NCBI GenBank assembly: GCA_022508285.1
Contig: JAFLVN010000001.1
Location: 62,001-126,000, forward strand
Length of the DNA: 64,000 bases
Source: Clostridiales bacterium
GTDB lineage: Bacteria; Bacillota; Clostridia; Christensenellales; Borkfalkiaceae
Direction of reading: 5' to 3'
The notes below the pieces were generated by a model, which made no database searches, was not told the origin of the DNA, and saw only the letters and a program-made list of their open reading frames with translations. Position numbers and translations under genes: made by a program. The stretch's first letter is position 1; every line of letters begins with the position of its first letter. This document shows positions 32,647-41,077 of the stretch, piece after piece.

Positions 32647-33312
32647 ATGAAAATAAAAATTGCGCCTTCCATACTTTCGGCGGATTTCTCCGTAATGGGC
32701 GAGGCAATAAAGATGGTAGAGGCGGCGGGCGCCGACTTAATTCACTGCGACGTAATGGACGGTAGCTTTGTTGAGCCTATCACTTTCGGCGGGCAGATGG
32801 TAAAAAATATCCGACCCTTAACAAAGCTTCCGCTCGACTGTCATCTTATGATAGAGCACCCCAAAACGCAGGTTAAATTCTTTGCCGAGGCAGGGGCTGA
32901 CATAATCACCGTGCACTACAAGGCGTGCAAAAAGATTTCGGACACATATTTAAGGGAAACGCTCGAACTTATAAAAAGCTACGGCGTAAAGTGCGGAGCG
33001 GTTGTCAATCCCGACGTGCCCGTAGAGAATATTTTCGACGTGTTCCCCATCTGCGACATGGTGCTTTTGATGTCCGTTTACCCCGGCTACGGCGGTCAGA
33101 AATTCATACCCGAGGTGCTTGATAAAGTTAAAAAAGCCCGTGCGTATGCAATAAAAATCGGTCGCCCCGATATGGATATAGAGATTGACGGCGGCGTTAC
33201 CGAGGAGAACGCCGAAATTATAAGAGCTGCCGGCGCAAACGTGCTTGTTGCAGGTTCGGCTGTCTTCCGCTCGCCCGACCCTGCCAAGACCATTAAGGCG
33301 CTTAAATCATGA
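32647..33312 (+). CDS. rpe: Ribulose-phosphate 3-epimerase
   Basis: TIM-barrel metalloenzyme of the pentose phosphate pathway. Starts IKIAPSILSADFSVMGE (metal and phosphate site), then HCDVMDGSFVEPITFGG, DCHLMIEHP, VHYKACKKI, MSVYPGYGGQKFIPEVLDKV, DIEIDGGVTEEN and VLVAGSAVF. 221 residues. GAGGAG precedes the ATG. It overlaps thiN by 4 bp. Confidence 0.98.
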   Translation: MKIKIAPSILSADFSVMGEAIKMVEAAGADLIHCDVMDGSFVEPITFGGQMVKNIRPLTKLPLDCHLMIEHPKTQVKFFAEAGADIITVHYKACKKISDTYLRETLELIKSYGVKCGAVVNPDVPVENIFDVFPICDMVLLMSVYPGYGGQKFIPEVLDKVKKARAYAIKIGRPDMDIEIDGGVTEENAEIIRAAGANVLVAGSAVFRSPDPAKTIKALKS

Positions 33313-33911
33313 AGGGCATACTGCTTTTAAACGGTGAGCCCTATTCGGGTAAAATTGACGATACGGACGCAATAGTATACTGTTGCGACGGCGCATATAA
33401 CTGGGCGCACGGTAGGGTGCGCATAGATAAAAATATCGGCGATTTCGATAGCATAGTGGGCATTCCCGAGCCCCCGCCCGAGGAAGTATATCCTGCAGAA
33501 AAGGATTATACGGACGGCGAATTGGCGCTAAACAGGCTTATATCGGCGGGCGCAGGCGAAATTGAAATTTACGGCGGCGGCGGTGGCAGAGAGGATCACT
33601 TTTTGGGCAATCTGCAACTTCTGTACCTTGCACATAAGAGCGGAGTAAAGTGCACAATGGTCACCGACCGCTCGTATATATTCCCTGCAAGCGGCGTAAT
33701 TCCCCTCGGCGAATATGCAGGTAAAACGATATCGGTGTTACCTTTCGGCGGAATTCTGCATATAATAGATTTTAAGGGGATGAAGTACGCCTATCCTAAA
33801 ACGTTATCGTACGGCGAGTGCAGGGGAATTTCCAACCAGGTTAAGGAAAACTGCGCATATCTGAACGTGGACGGTGTCGCCCTTATAATTGTGAACAGGG
33901 GGGAAGTATGA
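33309..33911 (+). CDS. thiN: Thiamine pyrophosphokinase
   Basis: Transfers pyrophosphate from ATP to thiamine. Diagnostic motifs: NIGDFDSI, KDYTDGELALNRL (TD pair) and GGGGGREDHFLGNLQLL, followed by a short beta C-terminal domain with thiamine-binding Ser segment YGECRGISNQV. 200 residues. It overlaps rpe by 4 bp, and its stop overlaps a further ATG as ATGA (see the 22-codon ORF). Confidence 0.95.
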   Translation: MKGILLLNGEPYSGKIDDTDAIVYCCDGAYNWAHGRVRIDKNIGDFDSIVGIPEPPPEEVYPAEKDYTDGELALNRLISAGAGEIEIYGGGGGREDHFLGNLQLLYLAHKSGVKCTMVTDRSYIFPASGVIPLGEYAGKTISVLPFGGILHIIDFKGMKYAYPKTLSYGECRGISNQVKENCAYLNVDGVALIIVNRGEV

Positions 33912-33976
33912 CCATAATATGCGTAAAACCGCCGAAACCCGTGCGCAAAATTTTAAGGCTTATATGCCGCCGATGA
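33908..33976 (+). CDS. Possible 22-codon leader ORF coupled to thiN
   Basis: ATG 33908 overlaps the thiN stop (ATGA) and has GGGGGG four bases upstream, the best ribosome site at this junction. It reads MTIICVKPPKPVRKILRLICRR and stops at 33976, overlapping the start of the dipeptidase in another frame. It may be a real coupling peptide, or a sign of a one-base frameshift at the dipeptidase N-terminus. Confidence 0.3.
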   Translation: MTIICVKPPKPVRKILRLICRR

Positions 33977-34860
33977 CGGCGGATATGCACTGCGACACTC
34001 TCACTTCCTGTACGGAGTTCAACGGGCATATCAAGCTATCGGAAATGATTGCGGAAAAATTTCAGTGTTTTGCCGCATTTACCGAGGACGACAGCGCCGC
34101 AGCGTACGCTGCGGCTAAAACTTTATTTTACAAAACCTTTTCATGCGGCAAATTTGCAACCGTTACCGACTGTTTGGGACTTGCCGCCGCACGCCGTGCA
34201 GGTAAAACTCCGTGTGCTCTCACCTGCGAAAATATAGGCTTCACGGGCGGAAATTACGAGAGCGTGCGCAGTTTAAAGGCGGACGGCGTTATTATGGCTT
34301 CCCTCGTTTGGAATAATGAAAACGCCCTCGCATATCCCAACGTCCGTGCGGACGGCAGGAGGGAGAAGCGGGGGCTAAAAGATTTGGGCAGACAGGCGCT
34401 CAAAGCGCTTGACGATAACAAAATTATCGTGGATATTTCCCACCTTTCGGACGGCGGAGTTTATGAAATTTTAAAAAACCGCAAAATCCCCGCAGTTGCA
34501 AGCCATTCATGTTGTAATACAGTCCATAGAGATTGCCGTAATTTAACGGATAACCAGCTTAAACTAATAGCCGACTGCGGAGGTGCGGTCGGCGTAAATT
34601 TTTATAAAAAGTTTTTGGGAGGCAGCGGCGGCTTTAAAGAGATATCTTCGCACGTAAAGCATATAATTAAAATTTCTGGCGAAGACACTCCGGCTTTCGG
34701 TAGCGATTGGGACGGTGTGCCCGAGGGCGGTATCTCCGTATACCCTTGCGATATGCCAAAATTATTGCAATTTTTAGCCGACGACGGCATCCCCCCAAGG
34801 GTTATAGATAAGCTCGCCTGCAAAAATTTTTTCCGTGTATTCAAAGAGGTCTGCTTATAA
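33919..34860 (+). CDS. Membrane dipeptidase family (M19) hydrolase
   Basis: M19 renal-dipeptidase-like TIM barrel with a two-metal site. Visible motifs: DMHCDTL (HxD metal pair), ALTCENIGFTGG (bridging Glu), NENALAYPN, DISHLSDGGVYEIL, VASHSCCNTVHRDCRNLTDNQL, and AFGSDWDGVPEGG with the late metal-site Asp. 313 residues. The exact N-terminus is unsure: ATG 33919 has no good ribosome site, ATG 33973 (MTADMHCD) is possible. It sits between thiN and rpmB, where this gene is not usual. Substrate unknown; dipeptides, including D-Ala-D-Ala-type ones, are the family norm. Confidence 0.82.
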   Translation: MRKTAETRAQNFKAYMPPMTADMHCDTLTSCTEFNGHIKLSEMIAEKFQCFAAFTEDDSAAAYAAAKTLFYKTFSCGKFATVTDCLGLAAARRAGKTPCALTCENIGFTGGNYESVRSLKADGVIMASLVWNNENALAYPNVRADGRREKRGLKDLGRQALKALDDNKIIVDISHLSDGGVYEILKNRKIPAVASHSCCNTVHRDCRNLTDNQLKLIADCGGAVGVNFYKKFLGGSGGFKEISSHVKHIIKISGEDTPAFGSDWDGVPEGGISVYPCDMPKLLQFLADDGIPPRVIDKLACKNFFRVFKEVCL

Positions 34861-34904
34861 TAAATAATTTAATCTATTTCTAAATCTTCGGAGCGGATAA
34901 AAAA

Positions 34905-34936
34905 TAAGCCCGACTGCATAGCAGTCGGGCTTTTTC
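34905..34936. terminator. Bidirectional terminator between the dipeptidase and rpmB
   Basis: AGCCCGACTGC and GCAGTCGGGCT pair around ATA and are followed by TTTTTC; an A tract on the other side serves the minus strand. Confidence 0.93.
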
Positions 34937-34952
34937 AAAACAAATTAAAATT

Positions 34953-35135
34953 TTATGCTCTTTCTACGGACTTCATGCACCTTGCGCACACATAGCCCGT
35001 GGTTGCCTTGCCGTTTACTACGTAAGAAACCTTTTGAACGTTTGCCTTAAAAGTTCTTCTCGTCCTTCTCTTGGAGTGGCTGACGTTGTTACCGGTGGTC
35101 TGACCCTTGCCGCATACTTCACAAACTCTCGACAT
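34953..35135 (-). CDS. rpmB: 50S ribosomal protein L28
   Basis: A 60-residue L28 with [37 protein letters not shown] in outline and the C-terminal CARCMKSV. Two CxxC pairs (CEVCGK, CARC) make it the zinc-binding C+ form. GGAGG precedes the ATG at the right distance. It is on the opposite strand between the thiN side and asp23, the usual Firmicutes place for rpmB. Confidence 0.97.
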   Translation of the reverse strand: MSRVCEVCGKGQTTGNNVSHSKRRTRRTFKANVQKVSYVVNGKATTGYVCARCMKSVERA

Positions 35136-35198
35136 AATATTTATACCTCCGTGGGATAAAATCGTTAAAAATAAAGCCGCTTTAATACGACCTTTCTA

Positions 35199-35227
35199 AA
35201 TATAACACGGCTTTTAAAAAAAATCAA
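35199..35227 (-). promoter_or_regulatory. rpmB promoter
   Basis: On the minus strand TTGATT (complement of 35222-35227), 17 bp, TATATT (complement of 35199-35204). A leader of about 55 nt follows. Confidence 0.65.
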
Positions 35228-35319
35228 TCAAAAATTGCCGCAAAAAATAACTTTTTGATAATTTTACAAAATAATTTAGAGTGAAACATAATGAAATTCA
35301 GATATTTTACGGCAAACAC

Positions 35320-35348
35320 TTGCAAAATAACTGTAAATGGTATAAAAT
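35320..35348 (+). promoter_or_regulatory. asp23 promoter
   Basis: TTGCAA at 35320-35325, 17 bp, TAAAAT at 35343-35348, about 20 bases before the asp23 ATG. Confidence 0.6.
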
Positions 35349-35368
35349 AACAGCGGACGGTAAAAGTT

Positions 35369-35719
35369 ATGTCAGTAAATACAAGCAACGTATACGGTAA
35401 AATTTCAATATCCGATTCAGCCATCGCCAAGGTGGCTAAAAATGCTACGCTTGAATGCTACGGAATTGTAGACACCGTTTCCCGCAACATTTCCGATTCC
35501 ATCTCCGAACTCTTAAAAAGGAAGACGGACGGCAAGGGCGTTAAGGTTGTAACGAGTGAAGACAGAATTTTTATCGACGTAAACGTGATTATCAAATACG
35601 GCGTTTCCATAAATGCCGTTGCAGAATCGCTTAAAGAGAGCATCAAATACAGAGTTGAACATTTTACGGGTATGATAGTGGACACCGTAAACGTCAACGT
35701 TATCGGCGTTAAGCTGTAA
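35369..35719 (+). CDS. Asp23/Gls24 family envelope stress protein
   Basis: A 116-residue member of the Asp23/Gls24 (YloU) family: TSNVYGKISISDSAIAKVAKNATLECYGIVDT at the N-terminus, then a basic region (LLKRKTDGKGVKVV), VFIDVNVIIKYGVSINAVAESLKESIKYRVEHFTGM in outline and the closing VDTVNVNVIGVKL. Family members associate with the membrane or respond to envelope stress; the YloU type is almost always encoded beside fakA (YloV), as here. The two genes are 60 bp apart and probably share a transcript. Confidence 0.93.
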   Translation: MSVNTSNVYGKISISDSAIAKVAKNATLECYGIVDTVSRNISDSISELLKRKTDGKGVKVVTSEDRIFIDVNVIIKYGVSINAVAESLKESIKYRVEHFTGMIVDTVNVNVIGVKL

Positions 35720-35778
35720 TATTCTTCGCACAGTCGGGTAGGGCTGTGCGATATTGCGTTTTAAAATTAAGGAGTACT

Positions 35779-37437
35779 ATGCAAAAAACAGTCAACAGCA
35801 CCGAGTTTCGCAAAATGGTTGCATCCGGTGCCAGAATGCTTGAAATAAACAGGGCAAAAGTAGACGCCCTCAACGTGTTCCCCGTACCCGACGGAGATAC
35901 GGGCACGAACATGTCGCTCACCTTGCAGTCGGCGGTAAAGGAGATGAACGCCTGCACGTCCAACCGTTTTCAGGAGATATGCGACGCAGTTTCAAAGGGC
36001 GCATTAAAGGGTGCAAGAGGCAATTCGGGTGTAATTTCTTCTCAGATTTTCCGTGGTATCTGCTCCGTAATCAGAGACACGCAGGATTCTTTCGATACAA
36101 AGACCTTCGCCAAAGCGATGGAGGCCGGTTCAAAGGTGGCATATAAAGCCGTATCCATCCCCAAGGAAGGTACGATTTTAACGGTAGTAAGGCTGATGAG
36201 CGAGTCGGCGGGCAAGCTTGCAAGCAAGCACAAGGATTTCGTTGAGTTCCTGACCGCACTTATCGCAGTCGGCGACGAGGCGCTTGCAAAGACCCCCGAG
36301 CTTTTGCCCGTATTAAAGAAGGCGGGCGTTGTTGACTCGGGCGGCGTGGGGCTCATGACCATTATGCGAGGCTTCCTCGCTGCGCTCTCGGGCGATACTA
36401 CGGAAATCGGCGAAATTCCCACCGAAGCGACTGCAGACACGCAAAAGAGCGACGAAGACGTATTCGGCGACAATTCCGACATAATAAATCTCGATTTGGG
36501 CGACATAGAGTTTGCATACTGCACCGAGTTTTTCGTAATTAACTTAAAGCAGATGACCACCCTCGCCGATATCGACAGGCTCAAAGAAAAGCTCATGGAG
36601 ATAGGCGACAGCGTAATCTGCATAGGCGACTTGGAGCTTGTTAAAGTTCATGTGCACACCAATACCCCCGGCAGAGCCTTGACATATGCGCTCGAGCTCG
36701 GCGAGCTTGACAGAATTAAGATTGAAAACATGCTCGAGGAGAACCGTGCCCTAAAGGCAAAGCTTGAGGCAGAGAAAAAGGAAATGGGCATGCTCGCCAT
36801 CTGCGCAGGCTCGGGACTTGAAGAAATTTTCAAGGATTTAATGTGCGACAGAGTTATGGAGGGCGGTCAGACTATGAACCCCTCCGCACAGGATATCGCC
36901 GACGCCGTGCAGAAGATAAATGCGGCAAACGTATTCGTATTCCCCAACAACTCCAACGTAATTCTTGCGGCTGAGCAGGCTAAAGCCCTCGTCAACAACC
37001 GCATTATCCACGTAATTCCCACTAAAAACGTGCCCCAAGGCTTTGCGGCGGCGCTTGCCTTCAACCCCGAATCTTCCGTTCCCGAAAACAAGACCAACAT
37101 GACCCATGCAATCGATAACGTGGCTTCCGGTCAGGTCACCTACGCCGTGCGCAACACTACCATGAACGGTTTCAAGCTCAAAGAGGGCGACATTATAGGT
37201 CTCGACAACAAGAGGATTTTAGCCAAGGGCGACAACATAGAGGAAACTGCGTTAAAGCTTGTCCGTGCGTTAAAGCGCGACGAGCACGAAATGATTACCC
37301 TGTACTATGGCGACGGAGTAAAGGAGGAGGACGCCGAGGCTCTTGCCTCAAAGGTCAGCGAGGAATTCCCCGACTGCGACGTAGACTTCCACTTCGGCGG
37401 ACAGCCAGTATACTACTATATGGTTTCACTCGAATAA
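35779..37437 (+). CDS. fakA: Fatty acid kinase subunit FakA (YloV/DhaL domain)
   Basis: ATP-binding subunit that phosphorylates FakB(DegV)-bound fatty acids. The true start is MQKTVNSTEFRKMV with AAGGAG eight bases upstream; the ORF-track start lies earlier. N-terminal DhaL domain: NVFPVPDGDTGTNMSLTL with the Mg-binding Asp residues, KGARGNSGVISSQIFRG, and VVDSGGVGLMTIMRGF. A central domain and a C-terminal DegV-like half follow (VFVFPNNSNVILAAEQA). 552 residues. A DegV-type protein at 13998 could be its partner. Confidence 0.92.
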   Translation: MQKTVNSTEFRKMVASGARMLEINRAKVDALNVFPVPDGDTGTNMSLTLQSAVKEMNACTSNRFQEICDAVSKGALKGARGNSGVISSQIFRGICSVIRDTQDSFDTKTFAKAMEAGSKVAYKAVSIPKEGTILTVVRLMSESAGKLASKHKDFVEFLTALIAVGDEALAKTPELLPVLKKAGVVDSGGVGLMTIMRGFLAALSGDTTEIGEIPTEATADTQKSDEDVFGDNSDIINLDLGDIEFAYCTEFFVINLKQMTTLADIDRLKEKLMEIGDSVICIGDLELVKVHVHTNTPGRALTYALELGELDRIKIENMLEENRALKAKLEAEKKEMGMLAICAGSGLEEIFKDLMCDRVMEGGQTMNPSAQDIADAVQKINAANVFVFPNNSNVILAAEQAKALVNNRIIHVIPTKNVPQGFAAALAFNPESSVPENKTNMTHAIDNVASGQVTYAVRNTTMNGFKLKEGDIIGLDNKRILAKGDNIEETALKLVRALKRDEHEMITLYYGDGVKEEDAEALASKVSEEFPDCDVDFHFGGQPVYYYMVSLE

Positions 37438-37449
37438 TTCGACGCGAAA

Positions 37450-37478
37450 ACAAAAGGGAGCTTCGGCTCCCTTTAATA
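37450..37478 (+). terminator. Intrinsic terminator after fakA
   Basis: AAAGGGAGC and GCTCCCTTT pair around a TTCG tetraloop; the T tract is weak (TTTAATATT), so read-through into recG is possible. Confidence 0.7.
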
Positions 37479-37485
37479 TTAGATT

Positions 37486-39492
37486 ATGCAATTAACTTCT
37501 TTAAAGTTCGTTTCGGAAAAGCGTGAAAAGGACTTCAACAAACTCAATATCTACACGGCGGAGGAGCTCGTAAAGCATTTCCCGAGAGACTTTCTCGACC
37601 TTCGGCACGTAACGCCATTAAGTGACGCCTACCACAACGACGTGATTTTAACTGCGTGCGAGGTTTTAAACGTCGAGCAGAACCGCTATTCCAAACGCCC
37701 GTACGTAAAGGCGCTCTGCCAGCAGGGCGGCTATATATTTACGGCTATATGGTTCAATCAGCCGTACGTGGCGCAAAAGCTTATCCCCGGGCAGTACCTG
37801 TTTTACGGCAGAGTGCAAAATAAGTACGGCATGGGCGTGGAGATGGTAAATCCGTCCTTTGAAAAAGCCGAAAAAAGCAGCCGCCTGCAAGGCATAATTC
37901 CCGTATATCCGCTTGCGGGCTCGCTCACTCAGGGAGTGGTGCGCATAGCAGTCCGTCAGGCGCTTGAAAAGCTCAATTGCATCTCATATATACCCCAACC
38001 ATTGCAAATCAAGTACAATTTAACCCCCTTAAAAGAGGCATATAAAAAGGTACATGCGCCGCAGTCCGCCGATGATATAAAAGTAGGTTCCAACCGCATT
38101 GCGCTCGAGGAGTACTTTTTGCTGATTTCGGCGTTTAAAGTAATCAAGGGCGGTCGGGAAGACGCACGTATGAATGCCTATTCGGTGACACGTGACCAGT
38201 TGTCCGAATTTATTTCACGCTTCCCGTTTGAGTTTACGGAAGGTCAAAAAGAGGCGGTAGAGGACATTTTCAAGAGCGTGCACTCTCCCCACAAAATGAA
38301 CAGATTATTGCAGGGCGACGTCGGCAGCGGCAAGACGGCAGTCGCACTCGCAGGCATATATATGGCGGTTAAATCGGGATATCAGGCGGCGATGCTCGCT
38401 CCCACCGAGGTTCTCGCCCGCCAGAATGCGGCGCTTTTGGAGCGCTATTTCCCTGAGTATAACGTGCGCGCGCTCACGGGTTCGATGACCGCCGCCGAAA
38501 AGCGTGAGATAAAAAAGGGGCTTATAAGCGGCGATATCAGCATAGTTTGCGGTACTCATGCGATAATTCAGGACGACGTGGTTTTTAAAAAACTTGCATT
38601 CGTCGTCTGCGACGAGCAGCACCGCTTCGGCGTGGCACAGCGTTCTTCGCTCTCCGAAAAGGGCGACGGCTGCGACGTGCTCGTAATGTCGGCAACGCCC
38701 ATCCCTCGCACGCTGTCGCTCATTTTCTACGGTGATTTAGACGTGACTACAATCAAGGATAAACCCAGTTCGAGGCAGGATATATCTACCTCAATTATCC
38801 CCGAGCGTAAGTATTCCGATATGTACAGATACGTTGCCGAGCAGGCACGAAAAGGTTTGCAGACCTATTTCGTCTGCCCGAAAATTGAGGGCGACGAGGA
38901 GGGCACGGTTATGTCGGTCACCGAACTCTACGAGGAGTTGAAGGCAAAGATGCCCGACGTGCGCATAGCGCTCCTGCACGGCAAAATGCGGGATAAGCAG
39001 AAAAACGAGGTGATGTCGGCGTTCAAAGCAAAGGAGTACGACTGCCTTGTGTCCACCACGGTAATAGAGGTCGGCGTGGACGTGCCCAACGCAACAACTA
39101 TGATAATTTACAACGCCGAGCGGTTCGGGCTCTCGCAGCTTCACCAGCTCAGAGGCAGAGTGGGCAGGGGAGATAAAAAGAGCTACTGTTTTTTATTGAT
39201 GGGTGCAGATACAGACGAGGCTCGGGCACGGCTGAACGTAATAAAAAACAGTGCAGACGGCTTTGAAATTGCCGAAGCCGACTTAAAAATCCGAGGCAGC
39301 GGCGACTTCATGGGCACACGCCAAAGCGGCAGAGTGCTCTCCGAAATCAAAAATTTAAAGTTTCCCGTCGAAACTATATTTGCGGCCAAGGCGCTCTCGG
39401 ACGAAGCCTTTTCGGGAGCGTTCGACGTAAAGCTCCTCTCCCGCATAGCCGCCGAAAAATACGAAAGCTTAAAGGACGTAATTCTCAATTGA
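37486..39492 (+). CDS. recG: ATP-dependent DNA helicase RecG
   Basis: Branch-migration helicase that remodels stalled forks. N-terminal wedge/OB domain (about 1-200, TAEELVKHFPRDFLDLR), then helicase motifs: LLQGDVGSGKTAVALAGI (Walker A), MLAPTEVLARQ, CGTHAIIQDDV, VCDEQHRFGVAQR (DEQH), VMSATPIPRTL, and the C-terminal TTVIEVGVDVPNAT, RFGLSQLHQLRGRVGRG, GSGDFMGTRQSG. 668 residues, normal. The start has no clear Shine-Dalgarno site and begins 8 bases after a hairpin. It ends the asp23-fakA block. Confidence 0.97.
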   Translation: MQLTSLKFVSEKREKDFNKLNIYTAEELVKHFPRDFLDLRHVTPLSDAYHNDVILTACEVLNVEQNRYSKRPYVKALCQQGGYIFTAIWFNQPYVAQKLIPGQYLFYGRVQNKYGMGVEMVNPSFEKAEKSSRLQGIIPVYPLAGSLTQGVVRIAVRQALEKLNCISYIPQPLQIKYNLTPLKEAYKKVHAPQSADDIKVGSNRIALEEYFLLISAFKVIKGGREDARMNAYSVTRDQLSEFISRFPFEFTEGQKEAVEDIFKSVHSPHKMNRLLQGDVGSGKTAVALAGIYMAVKSGYQAAMLAPTEVLARQNAALLERYFPEYNVRALTGSMTAAEKREIKKGLISGDISIVCGTHAIIQDDVVFKKLAFVVCDEQHRFGVAQRSSLSEKGDGCDVLVMSATPIPRTLSLIFYGDLDVTTIKDKPSSRQDISTSIIPERKYSDMYRYVAEQARKGLQTYFVCPKIEGDEEGTVMSVTELYEELKAKMPDVRIALLHGKMRDKQKNEVMSAFKAKEYDCLVSTTVIEVGVDVPNATTMIIYNAERFGLSQLHQLRGRVGRGDKKSYCFLLMGADTDEARARLNVIKNSADGFEIAEADLKIRGSGDFMGTRQSGRVLSEIKNLKFPVETIFAAKALSDEAFSGAFDVKLLSRIAAEKYESLKDVILN

Positions 39493-39508
39493 CTTTATCA
39501 TAAAAATA

Positions 39509-39548
39509 GCGGCGGCGCGATAATTTATCGCGCCGCCACCATTTTTGG
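39509..39548. terminator. Bidirectional terminator after recG
   Basis: GGCGGCGCGATAA and TTATCGCGCCGCC form a 13-bp stem followed by ACCATTTTT; a matching A-rich side (TAAAAAT) serves the minus strand lipoprotein. Confidence 0.88.
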
Positions 39549-39611
39549 AGAAGAATTTAACCTTAGAGGTTAAATACAGTGTAGTCCGTCTATGTAGTCA
39601 GTTTAAAAGTT

Positions 39612-40961
39612 TTATTCGGTTACGGGTTCGATTTTAACCGTGATATTGCAATCACTTTTCGACGTTTTTCTGAAGTGCAGACTCTCTACACCGGTAAGAT
39701 CAACCGTGTCTGAATATCCGGTACTTTTCATAATTGTTTTGAAAACCTTAGTTTCATTTAAACTGCTGTAAACGAAAACAGCTACATCCGTGGAATAATT
39801 TATCGTAATATTATAGTTGCCCGTTATGGAAGGGGCGATGGGTATAATGGCTCTGCGGTATTCGGTAAGTGCGGGATATTCGGCGCTGTTTGACGCGGGA
39901 AGATAAATATAGGGTACTACGTACTCCGTTCCGTCAGCCGTCAGCGTAGGCGCCTTGTATTCTTTTATAAAGTAGCTTGCGGATATATCGCTTCCCGTGG
40001 TGTTGGTAAGTGTGATTGCCGTGCTGTCTTCACGCACAAAGAGTACTGCGTAGTAGGTTTCGTTCAGTCCTTCATACATATCGTATACCGAATCTGCCGT
40101 AGTACCGTTGACGTGAGCGGTAAGTCCGCCTTTCACCGCAGTTACACTTTTGTTGAGTTCGAAAGAGAGTTCGTATATGCCTACTTCAAGATCGATTGCA
40201 ATATCCTGCGTACTGTTTGCAGAAATGGAAATGGGGGTACCCGACGGCATATCGTGCCCGCATACGTCGCACTTTTCGTCGTTATTTTCATCTACGTGTA
40301 TGCCTTTGTCCTTTAATTCCGTGGTATCGCCGCAGGTGGGTGCGTGCCAGTGGTTATTTTCATCCGAAGACCATTCCTGGGAATACTTGTGTTTGTGTGG
40401 CATAGGGTATTCGCATACGTCGCACTTTTCGTCGTTATTTTCATCTGCGTGTATGCCTTTGTCCTTTAATTCCGTGGTATCGCCGCAGGTGGGTGCGTGC
40501 CAATGTTCGTTTAAGGTTCTCGTCCATTCCTCGGCATATTGGTGTTCGTGGAACTCGTAACCGCAGATATCGCACTTTTTGTTCTCGTCCTCGTCGATAT
40601 GCTCGGCTCTGTCCTTTACTTCGGAAGTGTGTCCGCAGGTGGAAGCGTACCAATGATAGTTTTCGTCCGATGACCATTGATCGGAGTACTTGTGGTGGTG
40701 GGGAAGCGTGCGGTCGCACACGTCGCATTTTTCGTCGTTGTCCTCGTCTATATGCGCAGCCTTATCCTTTACTATGTCGGTGTGTTCGCAAGTAGCGGCG
40801 TGCCAATGGTTTTCGTCATCGCCCGACCAAGAAGTTGCATATGTATGCTCGTGTGTTTTTTCACCGTCGGAATTATTTCCGCAGGCAGAAAAGCCGACTG
40901 CGCCGAAAGCCATAACAGCGCTTACCGCCAAAGTTAAAAATAGCCTCTTTTTGTTTTTCAT
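39612..40961 (-). CDS. Secreted lipoprotein with four His/Cys-rich repeats and shared C-terminal domain (module 2)
   Basis: Function unknown. GGAGG five bases before ATG 40961 sets the start. Signal peptide MKNKKRLFLTLAVSAVMAFGAVGFSAC ends in a lipobox Cys and resembles that of the lipoprotein at 11402. Four tandem repeats of about 46 residues follow, each with an H-x-H-x-Y start, W-S-x-D-E-N-x-H-W-x-A-x-T-C-x-x-T and H-x-D-E-N-x-D-x-K-C-D-V-C. The many His and paired Cys suggest metal binding, but this is inference. The last 200 residues align with the C-terminal domain of the first lipoprotein (ISISANSTQDIAIDLEVGIYEL, YDMYEG, IKEYKAP). A divergent Xre gene and a palindromic-operator promoter lie upstream. 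Confidence 0.85.
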   Translation of the reverse strand: MKNKKRLFLTLAVSAVMAFGAVGFSACGNNSDGEKTHEHTYATSWSGDDENHWHAATCEHTDIVKDKAAHIDEDNDEKCDVCDRTLPHHHKYSDQWSSDENYHWYASTCGHTSEVKDRAEHIDEDENKKCDICGYEFHEHQYAEEWTRTLNEHWHAPTCGDTTELKDKGIHADENNDEKCDVCEYPMPHKHKYSQEWSSDENNHWHAPTCGDTTELKDKGIHVDENNDEKCDVCGHDMPSGTPISISANSTQDIAIDLEVGIYELSFELNKSVTAVKGGLTAHVNGTTADSVYDMYEGLNETYYAVLFVREDSTAITLTNTTGSDISASYFIKEYKAPTLTADGTEYVVPYIYLPASNSAEYPALTEYRRAIIPIAPSITGNYNITINYSTDVAVFVYSSLNETKVFKTIMKSTGYSDTVDLTGVESLHFRKTSKSDCNITVKIEPVTE

Positions 40962-40988
40962 TTTGTCCTCCATAATAAATTTAACGTG

Positions 40989-41065
40989 TTTAGGTAATGC
41001 CTAAATCGTAACCTATTATATTTAAGCGCAACCTAAATGTCAAGCAAAATTTAGGCAATGCCTAA
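40989..41065 (-). promoter_or_regulatory. Lipoprotein promoter with palindromic operators (module 2)
   Basis: On the minus strand a perfect promoter, TTGACA (complement of 41038-41043), 17 bp, TATAAT (complement of 41015-41020). Two near-identical palindromes flank it: TTAGGTAATGCCTAA at 40990-41004 and TTAGGCAATGCCTAA at 41051-41065, plus half-sites with ACCTA beside the -10 and -35. The second palindrome also touches the start region of the Xre gene. Confidence 0.8.
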
Positions 41066-41077
41066 TAAAATATTTGT

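Noticed and set aside
40150-40795. Several plus-strand ORFs over the lipoprotein repeats
   Set aside because: Antisense to the repeats; their similarity to each other follows from the repeats.
40240-40860. Direct DNA repeats of about 138 bp that could suggest a repeat array
   Set aside because: They are the coding repeats of the His/Cys lipoprotein, in frame and with protein-level variation; there are no CRISPR-like short repeats with unique spacers.
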